DNA from: Ruminococcus flavefaciens
Lineage (GTDB): Bacteria; Bacillota; Clostridia; Oscillospirales; Ruminococcaceae
DNA: 64,000 bases
Direction: 5' to 3'
NCBI RefSeq assembly: GCF_900108555.1
Contig: NZ_FNWV01000009.1
Coordinates: 1-64,000 of the forward strand
Position 1 is the first letter of the stretch. The number at the start of each line of letters is the position of its first letter. A program made the position numbers and the translations under genes. Positions 9,379-18,297 of this stretch are shown one piece after another. The notes beneath the pieces were generated by a model. It was not told where the DNA came from. It worked only from the letters and a program-made list of their open reading frames with translations, and searched no databases.

Positions 9379-11640
9379 ATGCTTTGCAATGAAGTTTTGA
9401 ATTATATCTCTTCTGCAAAGGGCGTCCCTTTTTTTTATGTTGTCGGCGACGAAGACTATGCTTCCGTTCTGGACGAATTGAAACAGAAAGGTGTTTCTGT
9501 TGTACGGATGAGCGATTTCTGTTTTAAAGACGACAAGTTTCCGAGTATAGATGAGTTGATTGACAATTTCAGAACATCTGATATAGATTATCGTGACAAC
9601 AAGTTTGTCGTGATTGGGTTAGGTGAATTTCTTGCAATTAAAGGAGCTATGTTTGCTGACAAGGAACTTCGTCGCCTGAAAAGTACTACACTCGGGACTG
9701 CAAGAGTAATTCTTCTTCTTCGTGGTGTATCAGAACAAGCCTGTCGGATAATTGAAGATGACAGTAGGATGAGATCACAGAATAGAGCCTATATTTCTGA
9801 TAATATCATTACTAATGCTAGAATAATGAACATAGCCCCGGAAGCGGGGCTGGTTAAGGATGTAGGAATTAAATACCTTCTCCGCAAGCTTGAGGATGGT
9901 GCATGTGAGACTGTTAATGTTGCTACATCATTGAATATGAAAGAATCATTGTTTCCAGTTACAAGTTTATTTGATGCGTATGCGATATTGAATACTACAA
10001 TCAAAGGTTTTAATCTGAAAAATGAGATAGGAACAAACGAGCAGTGGTCACGTCTTCTGAAAGAAGCGAATGATGCAGGCAGAAACTTAGATGCGTTGTT
10101 TGATAGATACTATATCGATGATAGCGTCTTTGATAATCTACATGAAGCTATTACAGGTATTGAATTCAAGAACTGGCTTGCCTTTATTTACTGCAAGTAC
10201 CACCAGTCTAAGATAGCTAACTCCTACCTTAGATATGTGGTCGAAAAAACGGTAAATTACGAAGATTTTAAGGATAATATACTGACCATGATCGTTTCAT
10301 TTGTTCATACTGATCCTGAATTCCGCAAAATGTATGACTGTCGCAAGCGATTAGTACGTGAATTCCCTGAAGAGGATATTGCAGTTTTCCTTAAGGCAAA
10401 CGAGGTCGATCCAGAAGAAAGCATATATCGTTATACTGATAACACTTCTTATGAACGTAAGGCTGTTGTCAAGTGGGTGGCGCATCATGGAATATCTGAT
10501 GCTATAGAATATGTTTATCCGGCTCTGGCTGCGTACTTGAAGAAATACACCTTTACTTGCCCGGTATTATCCAAGGAACTCACAGAATACGTCTATGCGT
10601 ATAAGTTCCAAAAAGTTTCAAATAAGCTCAATACTGAGTTTGTGAAGACTGTTGAAGACTATGCCTCTAGTTACCTATATGCTCAACTTCCGACTAGAGA
10701 CAGTGTGATTCAATCTATTCAAGATAAGAAAAATGCATATTTGTATTGGATAGATGCACTTGGTGTTGAGTACTTGTCATATATTGAGGCATTAGCTAAG
10801 AAAAAAGGATTATCCATTCATATTGATATTACTCGTTCAGATCTTCCAACGATTACAAAGCTCAATAAACAGTTCTTCGATAACTGGCCGGGTGAAATGA
10901 AATACAAGGAACAGATGCTTGATGATATAAAACACAAGCAGGAAGGCGGATACTTATTTACAAATGATGAGGATCCGATTCATATCCCAGCTGAATTGTC
11001 AGTTATTGAACGTGCAATCAATACAGCGGCTATTGAATTGACAATGCGAAAATGCCGTTCATTTATAATTGCAAGTGACCACGGTGCTTCACGCCTTGCT
11101 GTATTAAAAAAACAGGAGATTCCATACGAGACAGATACAAAAGGAGAGCATTCCGGTAGATGCTGTGCATACTTTGAAGGCTGTGATGTTCCGTATAAAG
11201 TTGTCGAGAACAACTATATTGTTTTGTCAGACTATGGCCGTTTTAAAAAGAGTAGGGCTGCAAATGTAGAGGTTCATGGAGGCGCAACACTCGAAGAAGT
11301 CGTTGTTCCTGTAATTACACTTACACTGAAGAAGAACGTATCTGTTCAGATAAAAGTTGTTCAGCCTGATAATATAATACTCGATAGAAGGAAAGGCGTG
11401 TCTTTAACGCTTTATATTTCTGAAACGTCTTCAAACAATATATCTGTTGTTTTAGATGATAAAAGATATGCTGGAAGTACTATTAATGGTCAGCATTTTA
11501 CATTTGATATGACAGATATCAAACGTGCAAAAGACTATACTGTTGATGTCTATGATTCTGAAAATCTAATTGGTACAATTAAGTTTACGGTTAAAGGCAA
11601 GACGGCAACAGTAAATGATGACTTTGATAGTCTGTTTTGA
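9379..11640 (+). CDS. pglZ: PglZ, alkaline-phosphatase-superfamily BREX protein
   Basis: The 753-residue protein has the PglZ/alkaline phosphatase core in its C-terminal half. WIDALG has the likely metal-binding and nucleophile-region Asp at 459, and ASDHG has Asp567 and His568 as likely metal ligands. The N-terminal 300 residues are helical and variable, as is usual for PglZ. PglZ is present in all BREX types, and its phosphatase-like fold is needed for defence in the systems studied. It starts 5 bp after brxC behind AAGGGG. The C-terminal 80 residues are beta-rich and probably form a small accessory domain. No damage to the frame is seen. Confidence 0.9.
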   Translation: MLCNEVLNYISSAKGVPFFYVVGDEDYASVLDELKQKGVSVVRMSDFCFKDDKFPSIDELIDNFRTSDIDYRDNKFVVIGLGEFLAIKGAMFADKELRRLKSTTLGTARVILLLRGVSEQACRIIEDDSRMRSQNRAYISDNIITNARIMNIAPEAGLVKDVGIKYLLRKLEDGACETVNVATSLNMKESLFPVTSLFDAYAILNTTIKGFNLKNEIGTNEQWSRLLKEANDAGRNLDALFDRYYIDDSVFDNLHEAITGIEFKNWLAFIYCKYHQSKIANSYLRYVVEKTVNYEDFKDNILTMIVSFVHTDPEFRKMYDCRKRLVREFPEEDIAVFLKANEVDPEESIYRYTDNTSYERKAVVKWVAHHGISDAIEYVYPALAAYLKKYTFTCPVLSKELTEYVYAYKFQKVSNKLNTEFVKTVEDYASSYLYAQLPTRDSVIQSIQDKKNAYLYWIDALGVEYLSYIEALAKKKGLSIHIDITRSDLPTITKLNKQFFDNWPGEMKYKEQMLDDIKHKQEGGYLFTNDEDPIHIPAELSVIERAINTAAIELTMRKCRSFIIASDHGASRLAVLKKQEIPYETDTKGEHSGRCCAYFEGCDVPYKVVENNYIVLSDYGRFKKSRAANVEVHGGATLEEVVVPVITLTLKKNVSVQIKVVQPDNIILDRRKGVSLTLYISETSSNNISVVLDDKRYAGSTINGQHFTFDMTDIKRAKDYTVDVYDSENLIGTIKFTVKGKTATVNDDFDSLF

Positions 11641-11654
11641 TAAGGAGAGAATCA

Positions 11655-13151
11655 ATGGAATTGTCAGAGAAATTGCGAGATAATTTTGATGAAATGGTCG
11701 TTTTTAAAGACCTTAAGAAAACCAACTTTTTCTCGACGCTAAGTCTGCCAGCATTTATGCGTGACTGGCTTTTAAAAAAGTTTGAAGACGAAGATGGTAA
11801 TTTCGATAAAGAAGATCTTGCAAGATTTGTGAAGAAATTCATTCCGCGCAAGGATGATTGGAATGCAATCAAGAATGATATCATTATCGAAGGAAAAAAA
11901 GTGAAGTTTCTTGCTAAGATCTCAGTCAATATTGATATTAAAACAAGTGAAGTATCATTTTCGTTACCAGATTTTGGACTCAGTTTCAAAGAAACTATCA
12001 TTGAGAATGATGTCTGGGATGATTGCAAGGATGATTTGGTAAAAGGCCGAGATATATGGGGAATGGTTGAGCTTGGATATCGTTCTCCTGATGATTTCGA
12101 TATTTCATTTGAATATGAACGGAAGTCATCAAAAGCCAAGAGTTCAAAGGAAGGAAAAATCAAACTTCTTTCGTTTAAGAACTTCTGCCCATATAATATT
12201 GACCTAGAAGATTATAAAGATGCAAGAAAAGAGTTTACGATTGACGAGTGGATGAATGTGATTCTTGGCGCAGTTGATTATAACGCAGCTGGTTACGAAA
12301 CAGAAGAACAGAAACTCACAATGCTTACAAGGCTTCTTCCTTTTGTAGAAAAGCGTTTGAATCTGATAGAGCTTGCACCGAAAGGAACTGGAAAATCATA
12401 TCTTTTTGGTAATGTAAGTCGCTATGGTTGGCTGTCCAGTGGTGGAGTAATGAGTAGAGCGAAGATGTTTTACGATCAGACAAAGCGACGTGAAGGATTA
12501 GTTGCAGGAAGTGATTTTGTCACATTGGATGAAGTTCAAACAATCTCATTTACTGATACTGACGAGATGCGAGCAGCTCTTAAAGGTTACCTGGAACAAG
12601 GATATTTCACAGTTGGAGATTATAAGGGCGTCGCTAATGCCGGTATGATTCTCTGTGGAAATATCAGAAAAGAGATTATGGATGCTGATGGATACAGCAA
12701 TATGTTTACGGAGCTTCCCGAAGTGTTTCATGAATCTGCATTGATTGAACGTTTTCACGGATTCATTAAGGGCTGGAATATCCCTAGAATGAAGGATGAT
12801 CTTAAAGTAAACGGATGGGCTCTCAACTCTGAATACTTCTGCTCAATCATGCATGAGCTTCGTGATGATATGACTTATAGAAGCATTGTGGACGAGTTTA
12901 TTATAGTTCCTGAAGGAGCAGATACACGAGATACAGAAGCTGTAAAACGTATAGCAACTGCATATCTGAAACTCTTGTTTCCTAATGCTCAGAGTGTTTC
13001 TGATATCTCACCAAGAGAGTTTAAACGCTATTGTTTTGATCGAGCTAGAAGAATGCGTGATACGATCAAATATCAATTGGGATTGCTCGATAGTGAGTAT
13101 GCGGGTAAGGATCTGCCATCTTTCAAAATAATGGGAATGGATACAATGTGA
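11655..13151 (+). CDS. brxL: BrxL, Lon-like AAA+ protein of BREX (short form)
   Basis: I place the start at ATG 11655, behind AAGGAGA (11642-11648); an upstream in-frame TTG overlaps the pglZ stop and has no ribosome site. The 498-residue product has Walker A PKGTGKS at residues 242-248 and a Walker B-like strand FVTLDEVQ. These match BrxL, the Lon-related AAA+ component of type 1 and type 4 BREX. It is clearly shorter than the type 1 BrxL proteins I know (about 680 residues). I see no convincing C-terminal Lon Ser-Lys protease region, so it probably works as an ATP-driven DNA-binding ring rather than a protease (inference). One base separates its stop from the next gene. Confidence 0.87.
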   Translation: MELSEKLRDNFDEMVVFKDLKKTNFFSTLSLPAFMRDWLLKKFEDEDGNFDKEDLARFVKKFIPRKDDWNAIKNDIIIEGKKVKFLAKISVNIDIKTSEVSFSLPDFGLSFKETIIENDVWDDCKDDLVKGRDIWGMVELGYRSPDDFDISFEYERKSSKAKSSKEGKIKLLSFKNFCPYNIDLEDYKDARKEFTIDEWMNVILGAVDYNAAGYETEEQKLTMLTRLLPFVEKRLNLIELAPKGTGKSYLFGNVSRYGWLSSGGVMSRAKMFYDQTKRREGLVAGSDFVTLDEVQTISFTDTDEMRAALKGYLEQGYFTVGDYKGVANAGMILCGNIRKEIMDADGYSNMFTELPEVFHESALIERFHGFIKGWNIPRMKDDLKVNGWALNSEYFCSIMHELRDDMTYRSIVDEFIIVPEGADTRDTEAVKRIATAYLKLLFPNAQSVSDISPREFKRYCFDRARRMRDTIKYQLGLLDSEYAGKDLPSFKIMGMDTM

Positions 13152-13152
13152 T

Positions 13153-13353
13153 ATGAACCAGAAAATATGCTATGTTTGCGGTAAGGAACCGCTTTCCAAA
13201 AACGAAATAGGATTGACAAAGAAATTGATCAATCAGAAGGCAAAGTCGTTTTACTGTATTTCTTGTTTAGCTGAAGAACTGGATGTGACTGTAGAAGAAT
13301 TGCAAGCTAAAATCGAGGACTTCATAAATGACGGTTGCAAATTGTTTTCGTAG
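13153..13353 (+). CDS. Small double-CxxC (zinc ribbon-like) protein in BREX operon
   Basis: The 66-residue product has CYVCGK near the N-terminus (Cys 6 and 9) and CISC in the middle, so two CxxC pairs could bind one zinc or an iron-sulfur centre. The rest is helical and charged. The ATG at 13153 lies one base after the brxL stop, and the gene ends 8 bp before the cysteine desulfurase, so it is embedded in the operon. No family name comes to mind. Possible roles are a sulfur carrier, a scaffold for the desulfurase, or a DNA-binding adaptor (inference from context only). Confidence 0.7.
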   Translation: MNQKICYVCGKEPLSKNEIGLTKKLINQKAKSFYCISCLAEELDVTVEELQAKIEDFINDGCKLFS

Positions 13354-13361
13354 GTGATTAA

Positions 13362-14495
13362 ATGAAACAGTTTATTTACGCTGATAATGCAGCAACAACT
13401 AAGTTGGATCCTGTTGCATATGAGGCTATGTTACCATGGTTGAAAGAGGAATACGCTAATGCTTCGCAGCCATATTCGTTCGCTAGATCAGCCAAAAAAG
13501 CTATTGCAGAAGCAAGGAGTTTAATTGCAAGGTGTATTAATGCTGAACCTGAAGAGATATTCTTCACGTCAGGAGGTACGGAAAGCGATAATTGGGCGAT
13601 TAAGGGGGCGGCATTTGCTGATACTGAGCATAGGGCGATGATCACATCTCAGATTGAGCATCATGCAGTGCTACGCTCTTGTGAAGCTATTGAACGGTTA
13701 GGCTATCCTGTTATATATTTGCCTGTAAATAAAGATGGAACAGTTTTACCTGAAACACTAGAGCAAAATATAACAGATAATACTCGCCTTGTGTCGGTTA
13801 TGTTTGCAAATAATGAGATTGGCACAATTCAGCCTATAAAGGATCTTGTTAGAATTGCGCATAAGCATGGAACCATATTTCATACTGATGCTGTTCAGGC
13901 TGTAGGACATATTCCAATTGATGTTCAAGAATTAGGCGTAGATCTTCTGTCTGCTTCAGCACATAAGTTTAATGGGCCTAAAGGCATTGGTTTTTTGTAT
14001 ATTCGTCAAGGAACATCCATTGTGTCGTTTATGGACGGTGGCTCACAGGAAAATGCTTTGCGTGCCGGAACTGAGAATGTTGCCGCTATTGTTGGTATGG
14101 CAACTGCTTTAAAGGAAAACTGTGACCATTTAAACGAAAATATAGAACATATTCATGAGTTAGAAAATCAGCTTATTACAGCTATGAACGAATCAGGAGT
14201 TCAGTATGTTCGTAACGGTGGAAATACTATACTTCCTGGTTTGTTGAGCTTATCGTTTATGAATCAGAGCGGCGAGACCATGTTACATAGGCTTGATCTT
14301 AAAGGTATTGCTATATCCACTGGGGCTGCTTGTAATGGTGACAATGATGAGATTTCACATGTGCTACAAGCAATCAATTTAAAGGAAGAATTTGCTTTGG
14401 GAACCATTCGAGTTTCCATTGGAAAACAATGTAACGAAGGCGATATTTCAGAAATATTAAATAGTTTAAAGCAGATTATTAAAATTAGACATTAA
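13362..14495 (+). CDS. Cysteine desulfurase (NifS/IscS/DndA type) in BREX operon
   Basis: This 377-residue PLP enzyme removes sulfur from L-cysteine to give alanine and an enzyme persulfide. The PLP lysine is K202 in SASAHKFNGPKG, and the mobile catalytic Cys is C324 in STGAACNGDN. FTSGGTESDN near residue 70 is the usual cofactor-binding segment. Length and motifs are complete, and the start follows AGGTGATTAA. It sits in the BREX operon rather than next to an IscU scaffold or a tRNA-thiolation gene. The most direct reading is that it feeds sulfur to BrxP, much as DndA serves DndC in phosphorothioate systems (inference). A housekeeping role in cluster assembly for BrxP is the alternative. Confidence 0.92.
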   Translation: MKQFIYADNAATTKLDPVAYEAMLPWLKEEYANASQPYSFARSAKKAIAEARSLIARCINAEPEEIFFTSGGTESDNWAIKGAAFADTEHRAMITSQIEHHAVLRSCEAIERLGYPVIYLPVNKDGTVLPETLEQNITDNTRLVSVMFANNEIGTIQPIKDLVRIAHKHGTIFHTDAVQAVGHIPIDVQELGVDLLSASAHKFNGPKGIGFLYIRQGTSIVSFMDGGSQENALRAGTENVAAIVGMATALKENCDHLNENIEHIHELENQLITAMNESGVQYVRNGGNTILPGLLSLSFMNQSGETMLHRLDLKGIAISTGAACNGDNDEISHVLQAINLKEEFALGTIRVSIGKQCNEGDISEILNSLKQIIKIRH

Positions 14496-14566
14496 TGTTG
14501 ACATCGTTTTGGGATACCAATCAATATGATCTCATGTATTTAAATATCTTAACGGAGGATAATTAT

Positions 14567-15109
14567 ATGTCAAACAGAAGATATGTCGATTATAAACCAA
14601 CTATATATGAATATGATAGAACGAATAATTTACGTTTTGTTTTAGGGAATTATGGAAAAAAGACATTGGTATGTGTGGCGATAAATCCTAATACTGCCGA
14701 CGCAGATACATCAGATAATACTATGAATGATTTAATCAAGTTTTCACGTCAACAAGGTTATGATGGGTGCATAATGATTAATCCTTATCCATTAATATGT
14801 AACAGCCCTTCAAAATTACCGATAGAATTTGACAGAAAAATATGTGAAGCTAATTTAAAGTATATATCTTCGGTATTTGAACATTGTAAAGGAGGCGATC
14901 TTCTTTTATCGTGGGGAGATTATATATTAAAAAATCATGATTTTAAGGAACAGGTTGCCATAATATTGAATAAAGCTAAAGAAAAGAAAATGAGATTAAT
15001 ACATATTAACAGTTTGACCAAGGGTGGAAACCCAAGACATTTCCGTAATTTATGCAGGGATAAAGAATATAATGCTGGAAAATATAATGTTAATGTAATA
15101 AAGTATTAG
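14567..15109 (+). CDS. DUF1643 family protein
   Basis: I place the start at ATG 14567, behind CGGAGG (14553-14558); an in-frame ATG at 14495 overlaps the desulfurase stop but has no ribosome site. The 180-residue product has the DUF1643 signature: a VCVAINPNTADA segment, then a D-N-T dyad, FSRQQGYDG, MINPYPL and late on SLTKGGNPRHF. DUF1643 proteins are small, cytosolic and of unknown activity, and often travel with mobile or defence genes. It is the last gene before a hairpin at 15131, so it closes the BREX operon. A nucleotide-handling or DNA-repair role is possible but not shown. Confidence 0.8.
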   Translation: MSNRRYVDYKPTIYEYDRTNNLRFVLGNYGKKTLVCVAINPNTADADTSDNTMNDLIKFSRQQGYDGCIMINPYPLICNSPSKLPIEFDRKICEANLKYISSVFEHCKGGDLLLSWGDYILKNHDFKEQVAIILNKAKEKKMRLIHINSLTKGGNPRHFRNLCRDKEYNAGKYNVNVIKY

Positions 15110-15130
15110 CCAATATATTGAATGAATCTT

Positions 15131-15160
15131 AAGCTCGCCTATTAAGGGCGAGCTTGTCAT
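15131..15160 (+). terminator. Hairpin terminator of the BREX operon
   Basis: AAGCTCGCC (15131-15139) pairs perfectly with GGCGAGCTT (15147-15155) over a 7-nt loop. The following T-run is weak (TCATTATTATC), so some read-through into the next gene is likely. Confidence 0.65.
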
Positions 15161-15199
15161 TATTATCTTTATATAAAACTTATGAGAGGACATGGGGAT

Positions 15200-18169
15200 A
15201 TGGAACTTATAGGTCTGAAAGTTGTACATAAAACTTTTAAAAACGGAGTTATTACAGGGCATCAAGGCAATATCATCATAGTCAAGTTTAAAGAGAATGG
15301 AAATGAAATGAAATTCCTTTATCCGGATTGCTTTAAAACATACTTAACCCTTGAGAACTCAAATGCAATTGAAAAGGTCAAATTTGATACGGCTTCCAAA
15401 ATAGAACAAGAAAAAATAAAAAAAGAAAACGAGCGAATTCAAAGAGAAAATAATCGTATAATAAGTGAAATGAATCGTTCAAAAACAAAAGGAAGCGTAG
15501 TAAAAGATACACCTGTTATAAGGTTTAAATCGTATAATGAATTTTGTGATCATTATTCTCAAAAGATTGCATCAGAAGTTGCCTTTTTACGTCGAAACGG
15601 TGGCAAACGAATAACAGTCTATGATGGACGATATTTAAGCCGACAAGGTCTTCGTTTTTCTTATGAATTCGATACAGATACAGAATTAAACTATCCAGAT
15701 GGCACTCAGATAACTTTATATGTCTCATTAAAAAAAGACTCAGTTCAAGGAGAAGTGGAAGTAAAAGGAATACTTGAAAATTGTAGTGAATTTACAGTTA
15801 TTATTTCAACAGACGCTGATCTTGGACATTCTGAAGACACAGAAATATCAAGCTTGGAATTTTCTGTTGAGAGTTGGCGTTTGTTAAATACTCTAAACGA
15901 AAGGCTTGTTTTACTGCGGAATAAGAATAATTATATCGCTGATGCATTAGTAACTCAGGGTTTCAATCAAATTGAATATGGTGCTAAATTATCTACCGGT
16001 CAAGAAACAGCGGTTGATATGACATTAAAACAACCAATTACTTTCATTTGGGGACCTCCTGGAAGTGGAAAAACCGAGACCCTTGCTAAAATTGCAATTC
16101 AGCACATAAAAAAAGGAAATAAAATACTAATGCTTTCGTACAGCAATGTATCTGTAGATGCAGCTATACAAAGAGTGTTTAAATTATTTCCTCAATCAAA
16201 TCTCGGTGATATCCTGAGATATGGTTATCCGAAGGATAATGATATTAATGAAAGTCAATTCAAATCATCTTTCAACTTTGCTCTTTATTTATGCCCGGAA
16301 CTTGTGAAAAAACGTAAGGATTTAATGAATGAAAGTAAAAAGTATGGTAAGACGGATCCTAAGCGTAAAGAAATAAGTAAGAAAATTCGCGAAATAAGAG
16401 AGGCGCTTGCTGAAAAAGAAATTGATTCCATAAAAAAAGCTAGATTTGTTGCAACAACCGTTTCCAAAGCTGTTGTTGATAAAAAGCTCACCGAGATACC
16501 ATTTGATGTTGTAATATTCGATGAGGCAAGTATGTCATATATTCCTCAAATCATTTTCGGTGCAAGCCTTGCAAAAAAGCATTTCGTTTGTATGGGTGAT
16601 TATTGTCAGCTCCCTCCCATAGTTCAAGGAGATCGTTCTGAAAGTCTCTCTGTTGATATTTTTAGATATTGCGGTATAAGTGATGCTGTTGAACGAAACT
16701 GTGGACATAAATGGCTATGTATGCTAGATATTCAATATAGAATGCATCCTGAAATTGCCAATTTTGCTAGTGTAACAATGTACCATGGACTTTTAAAAAC
16801 TGCAAGTGGAATAAAAGAAAAACGTGATGAAATACAAGAAGCCGTTCCAGAATTGAAGAAGGCTTATGGTATAGCTGATTTAAGCTATATGATGTCAACT
16901 TGTATTCCTATGAAAGACCATTCGAGAGTAAATATATTAAGTGCGTTTATTTCTTTTGCTTTAGCTGAAAGAGCATATAATAACGGTTTTAACGTCGGTA
17001 TAATTGCTCCATATACATCTCAGGCAGGATTGTTGAACAGCATGGCACTTGATATGGCGGAAAAGATTGGTGAAAAAAGAACTATCCCTTGTGCAACAGT
17101 ACATCAGTTTCAGGGCTCAGAGCAGGACGTTATTGTTTATGATGCAACCGATTGCTACAGGCAGACTTATCCAGGAATACTACTGACAAGCACAAAGGAC
17201 AATTATGCCAACAAGCTATTTAATGTTGCCATGACAAGAGCAAGGGGTAAATTTGTAGCCGTTACAAATGCAAAGTATATGATAGATAAAGGTGTTAAAA
17301 CAAATCTGATGTTTGGGCAACTCATATCAAAATCAAGAGTTGAAAGTGGTGTTGATGGATATTCACTTGAATATTTCAAAACAGATGTTGATTCCTGCCT
17401 TAAGTTTTACAGACAGGCTAATGCAGGGGATGCTTTTCTTGATGATATATCGGCAGCAAATAAATTAGTTTATATTGATATTCCAGATAAACCGATGAAC
17501 GATACTGCCTTTTATGAGAAATTGATACGGATAATAGACGAGAAAAAGAAAAACAATGTTAAAGTAGTTATTCGTGCGGAAAAACGTTCTTCACTGCCTT
17601 TAAGCATACGCTCTATTGCAATAGAACATAGCTTCTCAATGAATCCTGTGGCAGTAATCGATAAGTCTGTTACATGGTATGGTATGCCATGGTCAGAAGC
17701 AGTTTTTAAAACGGAAAATGGTTCTATTCAAACTAAATTTCATCCAATAATCAGATTTGCTGGCAGAAAAGCTTCAAGGAAGATATATGGATTACTTGAA
17801 ATGAATAAAACCACAGATGAATCAGTAGAATTACTAGATGAGGAAGAACCAAATACTTTAGCCCAGTACATTTTAAAACATGAAAAATGTCCTATATGCA
17901 ATAAACCTATGCAGATGAAGAAAAGTAAAAGTGGAAAGTTCTTTTTGTCGTGTACAGGTTATCCAGCATGTACACAAACAAGTTTCCTTTCAGTAGATTT
18001 GGTTGAAGAATATCTATATGTACCAAAACCTGATGGTAGTAAAGTACTTGTTGCAAGATGCAAATGTAATAAATGTGATACTTCACTCGAAGCAAAGCTC
18101 GGACAATATGGATTGTATATCCAGTGTTGTGGCCTAAACCGTCATAAATATAAGCCTGATGAAATATGA
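15200..18169 (+). CDS. Superfamily 1 helicase with PLD-like region and zinc ribbon
   Basis: ATG 15200 is preferred because GAGAGGA (15184-15190) stands 9 nt upstream; the in-frame ATG at 15182 has no ribosome site. The 989-residue protein has a charged coiled-coil-like segment near residues 60-95, then an SF1 (Upf1/Dna2-like) helicase. Walker A is GPPGSGKT at 285-292, Walker B VIFDEAS near 437, and VHQFQGSEQDV and NVAMTRARG are the late SF1 motifs. Residues about 725-870 look like a PLD-type module, though only part of an HKD motif can be argued. A topoisomerase-type zinc ribbon (CPICNKP, SCTGYPAC) begins near 896, and more Cys pairs follow. Its place 90 bp after the BREX operon suggests a linked nuclease-helicase defence effector (inference). 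Confidence 0.85.
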   Translation: MELIGLKVVHKTFKNGVITGHQGNIIIVKFKENGNEMKFLYPDCFKTYLTLENSNAIEKVKFDTASKIEQEKIKKENERIQRENNRIISEMNRSKTKGSVVKDTPVIRFKSYNEFCDHYSQKIASEVAFLRRNGGKRITVYDGRYLSRQGLRFSYEFDTDTELNYPDGTQITLYVSLKKDSVQGEVEVKGILENCSEFTVIISTDADLGHSEDTEISSLEFSVESWRLLNTLNERLVLLRNKNNYIADALVTQGFNQIEYGAKLSTGQETAVDMTLKQPITFIWGPPGSGKTETLAKIAIQHIKKGNKILMLSYSNVSVDAAIQRVFKLFPQSNLGDILRYGYPKDNDINESQFKSSFNFALYLCPELVKKRKDLMNESKKYGKTDPKRKEISKKIREIREALAEKEIDSIKKARFVATTVSKAVVDKKLTEIPFDVVIFDEASMSYIPQIIFGASLAKKHFVCMGDYCQLPPIVQGDRSESLSVDIFRYCGISDAVERNCGHKWLCMLDIQYRMHPEIANFASVTMYHGLLKTASGIKEKRDEIQEAVPELKKAYGIADLSYMMSTCIPMKDHSRVNILSAFISFALAERAYNNGFNVGIIAPYTSQAGLLNSMALDMAEKIGEKRTIPCATVHQFQGSEQDVIVYDATDCYRQTYPGILLTSTKDNYANKLFNVAMTRARGKFVAVTNAKYMIDKGVKTNLMFGQLISKSRVESGVDGYSLEYFKTDVDSCLKFYRQANAGDAFLDDISAANKLVYIDIPDKPMNDTAFYEKLIRIIDEKKKNNVKVVIRAEKRSSLPLSIRSIAIEHSFSMNPVAVIDKSVTWYGMPWSEAVFKTENGSIQTKFHPIIRFAGRKASRKIYGLLEMNKTTDESVELLDEEEPNTLAQYILKHEKCPICNKPMQMKKSKSGKFFLSCTGYPACTQTSFLSVDLVEEYLYVPKPDGSKVLVARCKCNKCDTSLEAKLGQYGLYIQCCGLNRHKYKPDEI

Positions 18170-18188
18170 TATATACAATTAGCAATCT

Positions 18189-18218
18189 ACCGCCCTATTA
18201 ATTATGGGCGGTTTTTCT
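18189..18218 (+). terminator. Rho-independent terminator after the helicase
   Basis: ACCGCCC (18189-18195) pairs with GGGCGGT (18206-18212), followed by TTTTTC. The same ACCGCCC/GGGCGGT stem precedes the intact SRAP gene at 44.75 kb. Confidence 0.8.
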
Positions 18219-18224
18219 TATAGC

Positions 18225-18253
18225 TTGACAAAGCGTATCTCTGGTGGTATAAT
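18225..18253 (+). promoter_or_regulatory. Consensus promoter of the broken SRAP gene
   Basis: A perfect TTGACA (18225-18230) and TATAAT (18248-18253) are spaced by 17 bp. The promoter is intact although the gene behind it is not. Confidence 0.75.
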
Positions 18254-18297
18254 AAAACAGAACATACATTCTGTTCAAATACTGGGAGGTGATTTTT

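Noticed and set aside
11591..12163. Minus-strand 190-codon frame opposite brxL
   Set aside because: Antisense to a conserved gene; no ribosome site or recognisable motif.
1049..13151. Classical Dnd or type 1 BREX assignment
   Set aside because: There is no DndB, DndD or DndE and no PglX methyltransferase or BrxA/BrxB; BrxP-BrxC-PglZ-BrxL fits type 4 BREX.
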